A stretch of DNA of 36,401 nucleotides from Deltaproteobacteria bacterium (GTDB taxonomy: Bacteria; Desulfobacterota; Desulfarculia; Adiutricales; Adiutricaceae), in assembly GCA_031273455.1 (NCBI GenBank), contig JAISRZ010000059.1, forward strand, positions 1 to 36,401, in the 5' to 3' direction. Numbering within the stretch: the first letter of the stretch is position 1; each line of letters opens with the position of its first letter. Position numbers and translations under genes: made by a program. This document shows, piece by piece, positions 16,249-25,000 of this stretch. The notes below the pieces were generated by a model. That model saw only the letters and a list, made by a program, of their open reading frames with translations, did no database searches and was not told the DNA's origin.

Positions 16249-16437
16249 ATGGCTTACGTAGTTAAAATCGACTCAGGGAAGTGTACGGGCGACGGCAGTT
16301 GTAAAGACGCTTGTCCGGTGGACGTTTACGAGATCCAGTCTGGCAAGGCGGTCCCAGTCAACGCCACCGAGTGTATCGGCTGCGAGTCCTGCGTGGAGGC
16401 CTGTGAGGTCAACGCCATTTCTATCACCGAGGATTGA
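16249..16437 (+). CDS. Small 2[4Fe-4S]-type ferredoxin with an Asp in cluster I
   Basis: 62 residues, soluble electron carrier. Cluster motif I reads C12-x2-D15-x2-C18-x3-C22-P, with Asp where the second Cys normally sits; motif II is complete, C42-x2-C45-x2-C48-x3-C52, though followed by Glu instead of Pro. In Pyrococcus ferredoxin and Desulfovibrio africanus ferredoxin III the same Asp position gives a labile [4Fe-4S]/[3Fe-4S] cluster. Here this likely means one ordinary [4Fe-4S] and one convertible cluster. Start ATG 16249 with AAAGGAAG upstream. Single gene. A T-rich stretch at 16539-16551 may end the transcript but I could not draw a good stem. Confidence 0.92.
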   Translation: MAYVVKIDSGKCTGDGSCKDACPVDVYEIQSGKAVPVNATECIGCESCVEACEVNAISITED

Positions 16438-16588
16438 CCGTCACCCCTTTTAAGCTTTCTGGCGACTTTATTGTTAGTTAATAGGCTCCTAGTTCTGTGG
16501 CAGAGCTGGGGGCCTCTAACGAATGGTCGCCCGAAAGCCTTTTTTTGTTTTTAGGGGCTGGTAATTGACCACTCCCCGACCGAGCGCT

Positions 16589-16792
16589 ATGTTACGAAAA
16601 CTGATTTACCTCGCTATTACCCTGGTTTTTGGCCCCGCTGGTTTTCTTGTCATTAAATCCTCCTATGTTCTAAACGAGCCCCATATCTTCGCTATGTTCC
16701 TGTTTTCCGGGTCATTAATGATTTTATTGGCCCTGGCCGGAATCATTGGTTTAGTGACTGACTCCAATTCCAAGTCCTCCGACAAAGCTTAA
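16589..16792 (+). CDS. Small membrane protein with two helices, unknown function
   Basis: 67 residues from ATG 16589 (MLRKLIYLAITLVFGPAGFL...). Two hydrophobic segments, about residues 4-22 and 33-55, joined by a short loop and ending in a polar Ser/Lys tail. An in-frame TTG at 16565 would add MTTPRPSA; no ribosome binding site decides between them. The stop lies 8 nt before pdxY, so the two are probably co-transcribed. Composition fits the core genome, which supports a real gene, but I know no family and see no link to vitamin B6 metabolism. Confidence 0.6.
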   Translation: MLRKLIYLAITLVFGPAGFLVIKSSYVLNEPHIFAMFLFSGSLMILLALAGIIGLVTDSNSKSSDKA

Positions 16793-16800
16793 GGTGCCCC

Positions 16801-17673
16801 ATGCGCAATCCTTTGCCTCGCGTGGCCGCTATCCACGATCTGTCTGGCTTTGGCCGTTGCTCTTTGACCGTGGTTATCCCCATCCTCTCGACCATGGGTT
16901 TAGAGGTTTGCCCTTTACCCACGGCGGTTTTATCCGCCCATACGGGCATTAGTGGCTTTAAGATCTTTGATCTAACCAGTCAACTGCCCGATTTTATTAA
17001 GCATTGGGCCGACTTAGGTTTAAAGTTCGATGGGATCTACAGTGGATTCTTAGGCTCCGCCGAGCAAGCCGACATGGTCTCCTCTTTTATTGACCGTTTT
17101 GGCGGGCCCGATTGCTTAGCGGTGGTCGATCCGGTCATGGCCGACTTTGGGCGGTTGTACGCCTCCATGCCCCCGGAGATGATCGGTGAAATGCGAAAGC
17201 TCGCTCAAAAAGCCCAGGTCATCACCCCCAATATCACCGAGGCGGCCTTTATGCTGGATCGACCGGTCCCCTCGTCCTTAAACGAGGCCGAGGTTAAAGA
17301 GTGGCTTAAAGCCTTAGCCGACCTTGGCCCAGCCATGCCGGTCATAACTAGCTTACCTTTGGCCTCAAGGCCGGATAAGAGCGTCGTGGCCGCCTACAAC
17401 CGGGAGGACGGTCGCTTCTGGTTAGCCGGTCGGCCCCAGGTCCCCACCCAGTACCACGGGACTGGGGACATCTTTTCCAGCGTTTTAACCGGGTCCTTAC
17501 TCCAAGGGGATAGTCTCCCGGTGGCTTTGGACCGGAGCTGTCAGTTCGTGGCCACGGCCATTCGGACCACCTTTGGTTACTCCGGGCTCTCCCACCACGA
17601 GATCTTATTGGAAAGGGCCCTACCGACCTTATTCACCCCCCCGGAGTCCGGGGGCTACGATCTGATGGCCTAA
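16801..17673 (+). CDS. pdxY: Pyridoxal kinase PdxY/PdxK type
   Basis: 290 residues. Phosphorylates pyridoxal (salvage of vitamin B6) with ATP in the cytoplasm. Ribokinase-like fold: opening AIHDLSGFGRCSLTVVIPIL and CPLPTAVLSAHTG are nearly diagnostic for PdxY, VVDPVMAD near residue 110, ITPNITEA (metal/ATP loop), and the catalytic anion-hole motif HGTGDIFSSVL with its Asp near residue 222. Start ATG 16801, 8 nt after the small membrane gene, with AAGGTG upstream. It converges on tlyA, and the two genes overlap by 4 nt at their stop codons. Confidence 0.93.
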   Translation: MRNPLPRVAAIHDLSGFGRCSLTVVIPILSTMGLEVCPLPTAVLSAHTGISGFKIFDLTSQLPDFIKHWADLGLKFDGIYSGFLGSAEQADMVSSFIDRFGGPDCLAVVDPVMADFGRLYASMPPEMIGEMRKLAQKAQVITPNITEAAFMLDRPVPSSLNEAEVKEWLKALADLGPAMPVITSLPLASRPDKSVVAAYNREDGRFWLAGRPQVPTQYHGTGDIFSSVLTGSLLQGDSLPVALDRSCQFVATAIRTTFGYSGLSHHEILLERALPTLFTPPESGGYDLMA

Positions 17674-18419
17674 GCCCTTTGGCTGAGGACAAAGATCTCT
17701 TGATTGCCATTGGCCCCGGTGATAGCCGCTGGGGCCTCGCCTAAGACTTTATAAGTCGGCTTTAAGGCCGGGATAAGATTAACGATCTTATCCGCCGCCT
17801 CTTGAATGAGTTTTGGGTCTTTGACCACCCCTTTTTTCCCCACCCGTCCGCGCCCCAACTCAAACTGCGGTTTAACTAAAGCCAAGATATAACCATTTTC
17901 TTTGGTTAGAGGGGCTAAAACCGGTAAAACGAGCTCTAAAGAGATAAAAGAAAGATCCAGGGTGATTAAATCAAAGGGCGGGTCCAGTTCTGAGGCGTTT
18001 TGGGGGGTTAAGAGCCTTAAGTTTAAGTTTTCCACCACTTTAACTTGGGGGTTAAGCCTTAGGTTATAGTCCAATAAACCTTGCCCCACGTCCGCGGCGG
18101 TGACCTTATTGGCCCCCTTTTGGAGTAAGCAATCGGTGAACCCCCCGGTGGAGGCCCCAGCGTCTAAGCAGTTAAAGCCGGTGACGTCTAGGTTAAAAGC
18201 CTCTAAGGCCCCAGCCAGCTTAAAGCCGCCCCGGCTAGCGTATTTTCGGCCTTCTTTTAAAGTTAGAATCGCGTCCTCGGGATAGAGGGTCCCAGCTTTA
18301 GGGACCGGTTCCGCGCCATAAAGGATCCGGCCAGCTAATATGAGAGCTTGGGCTTGGCTCCGGGTTGAGGCTAAACCTAAGGTTACGGCTAAGTCTTGGG
18401 CTTTGATTTTGGGGGGCAT
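17670..18419 (-). CDS. tlyA: TlyA-family rRNA 2'-O-methyltransferase
   Basis: 249 residues. S4 RNA-binding domain at residues 5-65 (AVTLGLASTRSQAQALILAGRILYGAEPV), then the junction YASRGGFKLAGALEAF and an FtsJ/RrmJ-like Rossmann fold with SAM-binding LDAGASTGGFTDCLLQKGA. The expected K-D-K-E catalytic set is visible: Lys in GGFKL, Asp in LITLDLSFIS, Lys in LALVKPQFELGR and Glu in NGNQEIFVL. Relatives methylate 16S and/or 23S rRNA; some were once called haemolysins. Start ATG 18419 has no clear ribosome binding site. It lies downstream of hppA on the same strand, behind a strong terminator, and overlaps pdxY tail to tail by 4 nt. Confidence 0.92.
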   Translation of the reverse strand: MPPKIKAQDLAVTLGLASTRSQAQALILAGRILYGAEPVPKAGTLYPEDAILTLKEGRKYASRGGFKLAGALEAFNLDVTGFNCLDAGASTGGFTDCLLQKGANKVTAADVGQGLLDYNLRLNPQVKVVENLNLRLLTPQNASELDPPFDLITLDLSFISLELVLPVLAPLTKENGYILALVKPQFELGRGRVGKKGVVKDPKLIQEAADKIVNLIPALKPTYKVLGEAPAAITGANGNQEIFVLSQRA

Positions 18420-18436
18420 AAAGAAAGGTTAAAAGT

Positions 18437-18473
18437 AAACCCTTTTTGGGGGGAAGACCCCCAAAAAGGGTTT
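18437..18473 (-). terminator. Strong hairpin terminator of hppA
   Basis: A perfect 16-bp stem (AAACCCTTTTTGGGGG and complement) with a 5-nt loop, 9 nt past the hppA stop. T-rich tails lie on both sides (TTTACTTTT leftward, TTT rightward beyond the stem), so it could act in both directions; leftward fits hppA. Confidence 0.85.
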
Positions 18474-18481
18474 TTTGTTGG

Positions 18482-20983
18482 TTATTTTTTGGCGCCAGTT
18501 AGGGTGGAAATGCGCATGCCATAAAAGGAGCGGTAAACAAAGAAGATCCCAATGGCTAAAAAGATCAAGCCACCAGGTAAGGCGGCGGCCCGAAACTCGG
18601 GGGTGATGGCGATTTCCAAAGCCAGCATGCCAAAAAGGGTGGTGAACTTAATAATGGGGTTTAAAGCCACCGAGGAAGTGTCTTTAAACGGGTCGCCCAC
18701 GGTGTCGCCCACGACCGAGGCGTCGTGCAAGGGGGTCCCTTTTTGTTGGAGATCCACCTCGACCACCTTTTTGGCGTTATCCCAGCAACCCCCGGCGTTG
18801 GCCATGAAGATGGCTTGGAACAGCCCAAAAAAGGCGATGGACAGGAGGTAAGAGATAAAGAAGGAGACCGACTCGTTGCCCGACTGGCTGGGGCTGGAGA
18901 GGAAGGCCAAGGCCAAAGCGAAGGAGAAGACGGCCACAAAGATGTTCAGCATGCCTCTTTGGGCGTAAACCGTGCAGATCTTGACCACTTCCTTGGAGTT
19001 TTCCACGGCCGCGCTTTTGGAGGCGTTGGGATCGAGGTTAATGTGCTCTTTAATGTAAGCCACGGCCCGATAAGCCCCAGTGGACACGGCTTGGGTGGAG
19101 GCGCCGGTGAACCAGTAGATGACCGCCCCACCGCACAAAAAGCCCATGATGGTGTAGGGGTTTAGAAGGTTTAAGATGGTCTCCGGGGCCACGCCTAAAA
19201 CCTTTTGGATAACCAAGATGGTCGAAAAGATCATGATGGTCGAGCCGACCACCGCCGTGCCAATGAGCACGGGTTTGGCCGTGGCCTTAAAGGTGTTGCC
19301 CGCCCCATCGTTGGATTCGAGGTAGAAGTGGGCTTTGGCGAAATCCGGGGCCGTGCCGAACTCTTTTTCTAGGTGGCTAGCGATATCCGGCACTTCCTCG
19401 ATTAAGCTTAACTCATAAATGGACTGGGCGTTATCGGTCACCGGGCCGTAGCTATCCACGGCGATGGTCACGGGGCCCATGCTTAAAAAGCCAAAGGCCA
19501 CCAGGCCAAAAGCGAAGATGGAGGGGTACTCCATGATGTTGGACAAACCGTTTTGGCTAAAGAGGTAAGCCGCGAACATCAAAACGCAGAAGACGAGCCC
19601 CATCCAGAAGGCGCTAAAGTTCCCGGCGATAAAACCGGCTAAGATGTTTAAGGAGGCCCCGCCCTCTTTGGAGGCTTCCACGGTTTCCCGAACGTGGGCC
19701 GATTTCCCGCTGGTGAAGATCTTGGTGAACTCCGGGATAATGGCCGCCCCTAAGGTCCCGCAGCTAATGATGGCCGCCAAAACCAGCCACAGTTTAGGGG
19801 AAATGGCCGCCACCGCGGCCCCGGAGGTTGAGCCTGGGCCAATTAAAAAGTAGCTAGCCACAAAGGTCATGATAATAGAGAGGATGGAGCCTAACCAGAC
19901 GAGGCTAGTTAAAGGGGCCTCAAAGTCAAAGTCCAAGGATTTGCCGAACCTAGCGTCGCTTAAGAACTTATTGACGTAATAGGCCAAAAGCGAGGTCACC
20001 AGCATCAAGATCCGCATGACAAAGACCCAAGTCAGTAAGCTGGTTTGCAAAAGAAGCTGATTGGGGCTACCTTGGCCCACGGCTAAACAAATAAAGGTCA
20101 CCAAAGCCACGCCAGTGACCCCATAGGTCTCAAAACCGTCAGCGGTCGGGCCAACGCTGTCGCCCGCGTTGTCGCCGGTGCAGTCGGCGATAACGCCGGG
20201 GTTCCGGGGATCGTCCTCTTTAATCTTAAAGACGATCTTCATTAGATCCGAGCCAATGTCGGCGATTTTGGTGAAGATGCCGCCGGCGATCCTTAAGGCG
20301 CTGGCCCCTAAGGACTCGCCTATGGCGAAGCCGATAAAACAGGCCCCCGCGAGATCCCGCGGGACAAAGATTAAGATGATGAGCATCATGACAAGCTCAA
20401 CCGAGATTAATAAAACCCCAATGCTCATGCCCGCGTCTAAAGGGATGTTTAAAAGCTTGAGCGGGTTTTTGGATAAGGAGGCGTAGGCCATGCGGCTATT
20501 GGCCAAGGTGTTGACCCGCATGCCGTAAAAGGCCACCGAGTAGGACCCTAAAATGCCAATGACGGTCCAGAGGAGGATGAGACCAACCCCGCTTAAGGGC
20601 ATGCCCTCTAAGTAACCAAAGTAGAAGGCGATACAAGCCCCCACGAAAACCAGCAGGATGGCCAATAACCGAGCCTGCTGAAACATGTAGGTTTTACAGG
20701 TCTCGTAGATGGTGGCCGCCACGTCCAACATGGTGGAGTGGGCTTTCAGTTTTTTGATGCCCAAGTATTGATACAGGCCAAACAACAGTCCCAAGACGCA
20801 GACGACAAGGCCGCCCATCAGATAGCGGTTCTGCTCTCCGGTCAGTTCCGGGACTCTTAGCTCGGCTTCGCTGGCCCCAGCCGCCGTGGCGGCGAGGACC
20901 GGGAGGGCCGCGGCCAAGATGAGGGCCAGGTGGCCCAAATGGCGACCGAGAAAACACTTAAGACGATTGCGGACAAAACACAT
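18482..20983 (-). CDS. hppA: Membrane-bound ion-pumping pyrophosphatase
   Basis: 833 residues, long for the family (commonly 670-800). Couples PPi hydrolysis to H+ or Na+ export across the inner membrane. About 16 hydrophobic segments. Substrate-site motifs: EDDPRNPGVIAD (256-267) and CTGDNAGDSVG, a second acidic set SYGPVTDNAQSIYEL (511-525), and near the C-terminus GGCWDNAKK followed by GDTVGDPFKDTS. At the potassium-dependence site the family has GNTTAA (K+-dependent) or GNTTKA (independent); here GNFSAF (454-459) keeps Ala458, pointing to the K+-dependent type, though the surrounding residues are divergent. The N-terminal 45 residues include an extra hydrophobic segment ending ATAAGAS, possibly a signal peptide. 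ATG 20983 has AGGAGG ten bases upstream. Confidence 0.95.
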   Translation of the reverse strand: MCFVRNRLKCFLGRHLGHLALILAAALPVLAATAAGASEAELRVPELTGEQNRYLMGGLVVCVLGLLFGLYQYLGIKKLKAHSTMLDVAATIYETCKTYMFQQARLLAILLVFVGACIAFYFGYLEGMPLSGVGLILLWTVIGILGSYSVAFYGMRVNTLANSRMAYASLSKNPLKLLNIPLDAGMSIGVLLISVELVMMLIILIFVPRDLAGACFIGFAIGESLGASALRIAGGIFTKIADIGSDLMKIVFKIKEDDPRNPGVIADCTGDNAGDSVGPTADGFETYGVTGVALVTFICLAVGQGSPNQLLLQTSLLTWVFVMRILMLVTSLLAYYVNKFLSDARFGKSLDFDFEAPLTSLVWLGSILSIIMTFVASYFLIGPGSTSGAAVAAISPKLWLVLAAIISCGTLGAAIIPEFTKIFTSGKSAHVRETVEASKEGGASLNILAGFIAGNFSAFWMGLVFCVLMFAAYLFSQNGLSNIMEYPSIFAFGLVAFGFLSMGPVTIAVDSYGPVTDNAQSIYELSLIEEVPDIASHLEKEFGTAPDFAKAHFYLESNDGAGNTFKATAKPVLIGTAVVGSTIMIFSTILVIQKVLGVAPETILNLLNPYTIMGFLCGGAVIYWFTGASTQAVSTGAYRAVAYIKEHINLDPNASKSAAVENSKEVVKICTVYAQRGMLNIFVAVFSFALALAFLSSPSQSGNESVSFFISYLLSIAFFGLFQAIFMANAGGCWDNAKKVVEVDLQQKGTPLHDASVVGDTVGDPFKDTSSVALNPIIKFTTLFGMLALEIAITPEFRAAALPGGLIFLAIGIFFVYRSFYGMRISTLTGAKK

Positions 20984-20995
20984 GGTGGCGAAGCC

Positions 20996-21043
20996 TCCTG
21001 GTAGACGTTGTGGTGGACGTTTTGGTTGACGATTTAGTTGACT
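20996..21043 (-). repeat. Four 12-bp imperfect tandem repeats abutting the hppA ribosome binding site
   Basis: Read on the plus strand the units are CCTGGTAGACGT, TGTGGTGGACGT, TTTGGTTGACGA and TTTAGTTGACTA: exact 12-nt period with a shared GGT-x-GAC core. The first unit overlaps the Shine-Dalgarno sequence of hppA (on the minus strand). It falls in the 5' untranslated region of hppA. Confidence 0.7.
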
Positions 21044-21666
21044 ATAGGGCTAAAAATTTAGGGGTTTAACCGGCTATTATGGCTAACCTCTGGCCTGGCC
21101 CTTTTTGGCGGATTATTAAGGCTGAAACCTTCATTAAGGTTAGCCCGTAAACTTGTCCAGTCTTTTATGGGGTAAAAGAGCTTAAATTTCAAGAAAAAAA
21201 TTGACAATTGACGACCCTCGGGCCCTTTAAAACCGCGAATCCCCGAGCGGTTAGACCCGATAATCAATGTCAATGTAGCTTATTTTAGTTATTAAAGACT
21301 AAAAAGAACTATGCGATTAGTGTTTTTTTAGTTAATTAAGAAGGAAGAGTTTTTCCCGAAAAGGGGCCAACCTTCCGCGCGGAAAAACCGATCATACGGC
21401 ATTTTAACTTCTTTACCAAGTCTGGACCGCTAAGGAACATTTTTTTCCCCCGTTGGCCGCCGACCGGAAGGGTTTTAAACTCTAAAAATAACCAAATTTT
21501 TATTTATTTAGCCAGTTTTAACCAGGTTAATCTTGATTAATATTTAAATTTACATCTTAAACGCGCTCTATTATATTAACAATATCTAATGAAGCCTAAT
21601 GGGGCGACCCCTGGCCCCCCTATCGTCTTGGCCCCCCGGGTTAGGCGGCCCTTCTGGGGAACAGTC

Positions 21667-21691
21667 TTAAGGGGGCCAAAGGCCCCCTTAA
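21667..21691. other. Perfect 11-bp hairpin in intergenic region
   Basis: TTAAGGGGGCC, three-base loop, exact complement. No T run on either side and no gene ends nearby, so its role is not evident; it may be an RNA structure or a protein-binding palindrome. Confidence 0.5.
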
Positions 21692-21946
21692 AGTTAACCC
21701 TCTAAACCGAATGATTTAACGTTATATCGAGGCTATAGGTTATTATACCAAAACACCAAGCTCTGAGCGAGGCTTTTAAAAAATATTTACCTTTGTTTTT
21801 GAACTTTAATTTACAATAACCGGGAAAAATGATAGAACTAAGCTTAATCCATTGGGCCTTAGAAAGGCGAGGCGGCTTAGGGGGCCTTTGGCCTAGCTTT
21901 TAGCCGCCGCTCCGGGTCTGATCGCCTAGCTAGACCTTAAGGCCAC

Positions 21947-21973
21947 TAGTCTTGTCAGAATAGTCTTGTCAGA
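21947..21973 (+). repeat. 13-bp direct repeat upstream of the LysM transglycosylase
   Basis: TAGTCTTGTCAGA occurs at 21947-21959 and 21961-21973, period 14 bp. Each copy includes a TTGTCA, a near -35 box. It lies about 105 nt before the gene and could be a regulator site or a duplicated promoter element. Confidence 0.6.
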
Positions 21974-22078
21974 CAATTAAATAGCCGGATTATTAAGGCC
22001 CCCGTCTTGCCTTCAAGACCGGTTTAGGGGTATAACTTAGCCATAAAATCTAGTTTTTGGCGAGGAATAAAATAATTG

Positions 22079-25000
22079 ATGAAGCTTCGTCTTACGCGCT
22101 TTGGTCTATTGGGCTTTTTGGCTTTGGCCATGGTGGCCTGTGGGTCCCATAAACTCCCGGACTCAGCCATGGGTCGCCAAGCCAACTTGGTGGCTAAGGA
22201 AGGTTTAGAAAGCGGTCACAAGTCCTACCGTTTAGGGCCCCGCTACGAAAAACAGCTCGCCAAGATGGTTAGCCAAGAGTTTCAGGCCTTAGCCGGTCAA
22301 AAGGAGGACATTCCTTTTGAGTTAAATCAAGAAGTCCTCATCAATATCAACTATTTTTTAAACGACGCCCGGGGGTTTATGACCCGGTCCCTCAACCGTG
22401 GGCAAAAATACATCCCCATCATGAAGGCCATCTTAAAGCAGAAGGGCTTGCCCGAGGATCTGGTTTATTTGGCTTTAATCGAGAGCGGCTACCGCACCGA
22501 GGCCGTGTCCCACGCCAGCGCGGTTGGGCCGTGGCAGTTTATCGCCTCCACTGGGCGGCGCTATGGTTTGACCATTGACGAGTGGGTCGATGAGCGCATG
22601 GACCCCATCATGAGCACCTACGCGGCGGCCGACTACTTAATCGCCCTTTACGAGATGTTCCACTCTTGGCCTTTAGCCATCGCGGCTTACAATTCCGGCG
22701 AGGGCAAGATCATGAAGGGCATGTTAAAGCCCGAGGTGGACAACTACTGGGACATGGCCAAAGCCGATGGTTTTTTGGCCAATGAGACCAAGCGGTACGT
22801 GCCCAGTTTCTTGGCCGTGGCCATCATCGCCAAAGACCCTTTGGCTTACGGCTTGGAGGTCATTAGGGCCGAGGTGGACACCTGGGACGAGGTGGTGGTC
22901 CCAGAGCCCATCGATCTAACCATGGTGGCCCAGTTGGCTAGCTCCAGCTTAGAGAGGATTAAAGAGCTTAACCCCCAGTTAAAGCGCATGTCCACCCCGC
23001 CCTCGGAGCGGGACTTTGTCCTAAGGGTCCCCCGGGGGAGCGGCGATTCCTTTTACCAACTTTACGCCCAACTGCCCGAGACCCAAAGATCCAACCGCCT
23101 GGTCATCCACTTGGCCAAAAGAGGGGACACCGTCCAGTCCGTGGCCGCCCGCTACAACTTAACCCCCGAGGTGGTCACCCAGTATAATAACTTATCCTCC
23201 CCCCGGCTAACCGCTGGCCAACGGCTGGTTTTACCGGCCACCCTGGCCCAAGCCCCGGGCCTGACGGAGCCCATCGCCGTGGCCAGCGAGCGGGTTCGCT
23301 CAAGCCGGCCAGCCGATTACCCGCCCCGGGTGGCCGAGGTTCGGTTCGAGGGGGATCAAAGACCTATCGTCCTATCCCCCGAGCCTAGTCGATCCCAAGG
23401 GCCCGGTTTCGCCACCCGGAGGGCGGCGGATACGCCCCGGACCCAGACCGTGGTCCCGGTCCGGGCCCGGACTTCCACCCGGGATAACCCGCTTATCACC
23501 ACCATTCGGCACCGGGTCCGGGCCGACGAGACCTTAGGGGAATTAGCTCGCCGCTATGGGACGACCGCGGAGAAGCTTAGAAGCGAGAACTCTCTAGCCT
23601 CCAACGTCATTCGGGAAGGCCAGGTCTTGGTGGTCAGCTCCAACCTAGCCGTGACCCCGGACGCGGCCCCCAAATCCAAAACCACCTGGGTTGAGGAAGC
23701 CGTGGAGGTCCCAGTTCATCACCTGGTGAAAGCCGGCGAGACTTTAGGGTCCATCGCGGCCCGGTATAACACCAGTTCCGAAAGGTTACGGTCCTTAAAC
23801 TCCTTAGCCAACTCCAATATCCTGGCCGGGCAAAAGCTGGTGGTGGGCTCCACCCCCCAAGAGGGGGCCAGTGGCCTAGGCTTTTACGTGGTTAGGGTTG
23901 GGGACACGGTTAGCCAAATCGCGGAGCGCCATAACCTTAGCTCGGCTAAATTACGGGAGCTCAATAACTTAAGCGGCGATTACTTACGGCCTGGGCAAGA
24001 GCTTAAGGTGGCCAGCGTCCAAGATCGCGCTCCCGCCGCTAAAACCCAAAAGCGCGTTTATGAGGTCAAAGCCGGGGACACGGTCAGTCAAATCGCCGCC
24101 CGGCACAACATGTCGGCTAAGGAGCTTAGGTCATTAAATAAGCTCAAAGGCGATCGCTTAGTCCAAGGGCAAAAGCTGACTATCTTAACCGCGGCCCCAG
24201 CTAAACCGACCGTCACCCCAGCGGTCCACCGGACCACGGGCGATGGTTTGGTCTATGAGGTGGCCCCGGGCGACACCCTAAGCGTCATCGCGGCCAAACA
24301 TAACTTAACCACCGCTGAGCTAAGGGAGCTAAACGATTTAGAAAGCGATCAAATCCGCTCGGGCCAAAAGCTTTTAGTGGCCTTACCCGAAGAACCGCCA
24401 ACCAAAGCCCCGCCGGCCCAAGCCCCGCCCCGGGAGCGGGGGGCCAGCCCGGCCAGCCGGGATTACTATGAGGTGGTGGCTGGGGATTCGGTTAGCGTCA
24501 TCGCCGAGCGGCATAACTTAACCTCGGCTGAGCTCCGGGATTTAAACAACTTACCGGACAATCGCTTAAGGATCGGGCAACGGCTAAGGGTCACCCCCGC
24601 CGCCCCGGCGAAAGAGCGCTCGGAGCCAACTAGACCCGAGCCCAATCGCCCAGTCGCCCGGACCACGACCAGCGCGGCCCCCGCGGTTTACGAGGTGGCC
24701 CCCGGGGACTCGGTGAGCGTCATCGCCGAGAAGCATCGCCTAACCTCGGCCGAGTTACGGGAGCTGAACAACTTAAAAGACGACCGCATTCGGGTGGGCC
24801 AGAAGCTTAAAGTGGCCGCGACCTCGGGCGCTAGGGCCCCGGCTAAAGAGACCAACCCTCCGGTCGTGGCCAGAACCTCCTCGGCCCAAAGCCCAAGGCC
24901 CGACCTTTACGAAGTGGTCCCCGGGGACTCGGTCAGCGTTATCGCGGCCAAGCATAATCTAACCGCGGTCGAGTTGCGGGAGCTTAATAACTTAACCGAC

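Larger units (their letters stand above)
21044..22078. other. Long spacer between divergent hppA and the LysM gene
   Basis: No gene supportable. Contains a perfect 11-bp hairpin (TTAAGGGGGCC/GGCCCCCTTAA, 21667-21691), AT-rich blocks (21480-21600), and the direct repeat at 21947-21973 listed separately. It should hold the promoters of both divergent genes. Confidence 0.4.

Noticed and set aside
16500-16552. Terminator or small RNA before the two-helix membrane gene
   Set aside because: A T-rich run follows GC-rich sequence, but no convincing stem could be drawn.
18725-19165. 146-codon frame on the plus strand
   Set aside because: Antisense shadow of hppA; no domain and Gly/His-rich composition caused by the opposite strand's codons.
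21715-21755. ModE-like half-site (CGTTATAT...TATAGGTTAT)
   Set aside because: Far from the mod genes and imperfect; AT-rich spacers produce such matches by chance.
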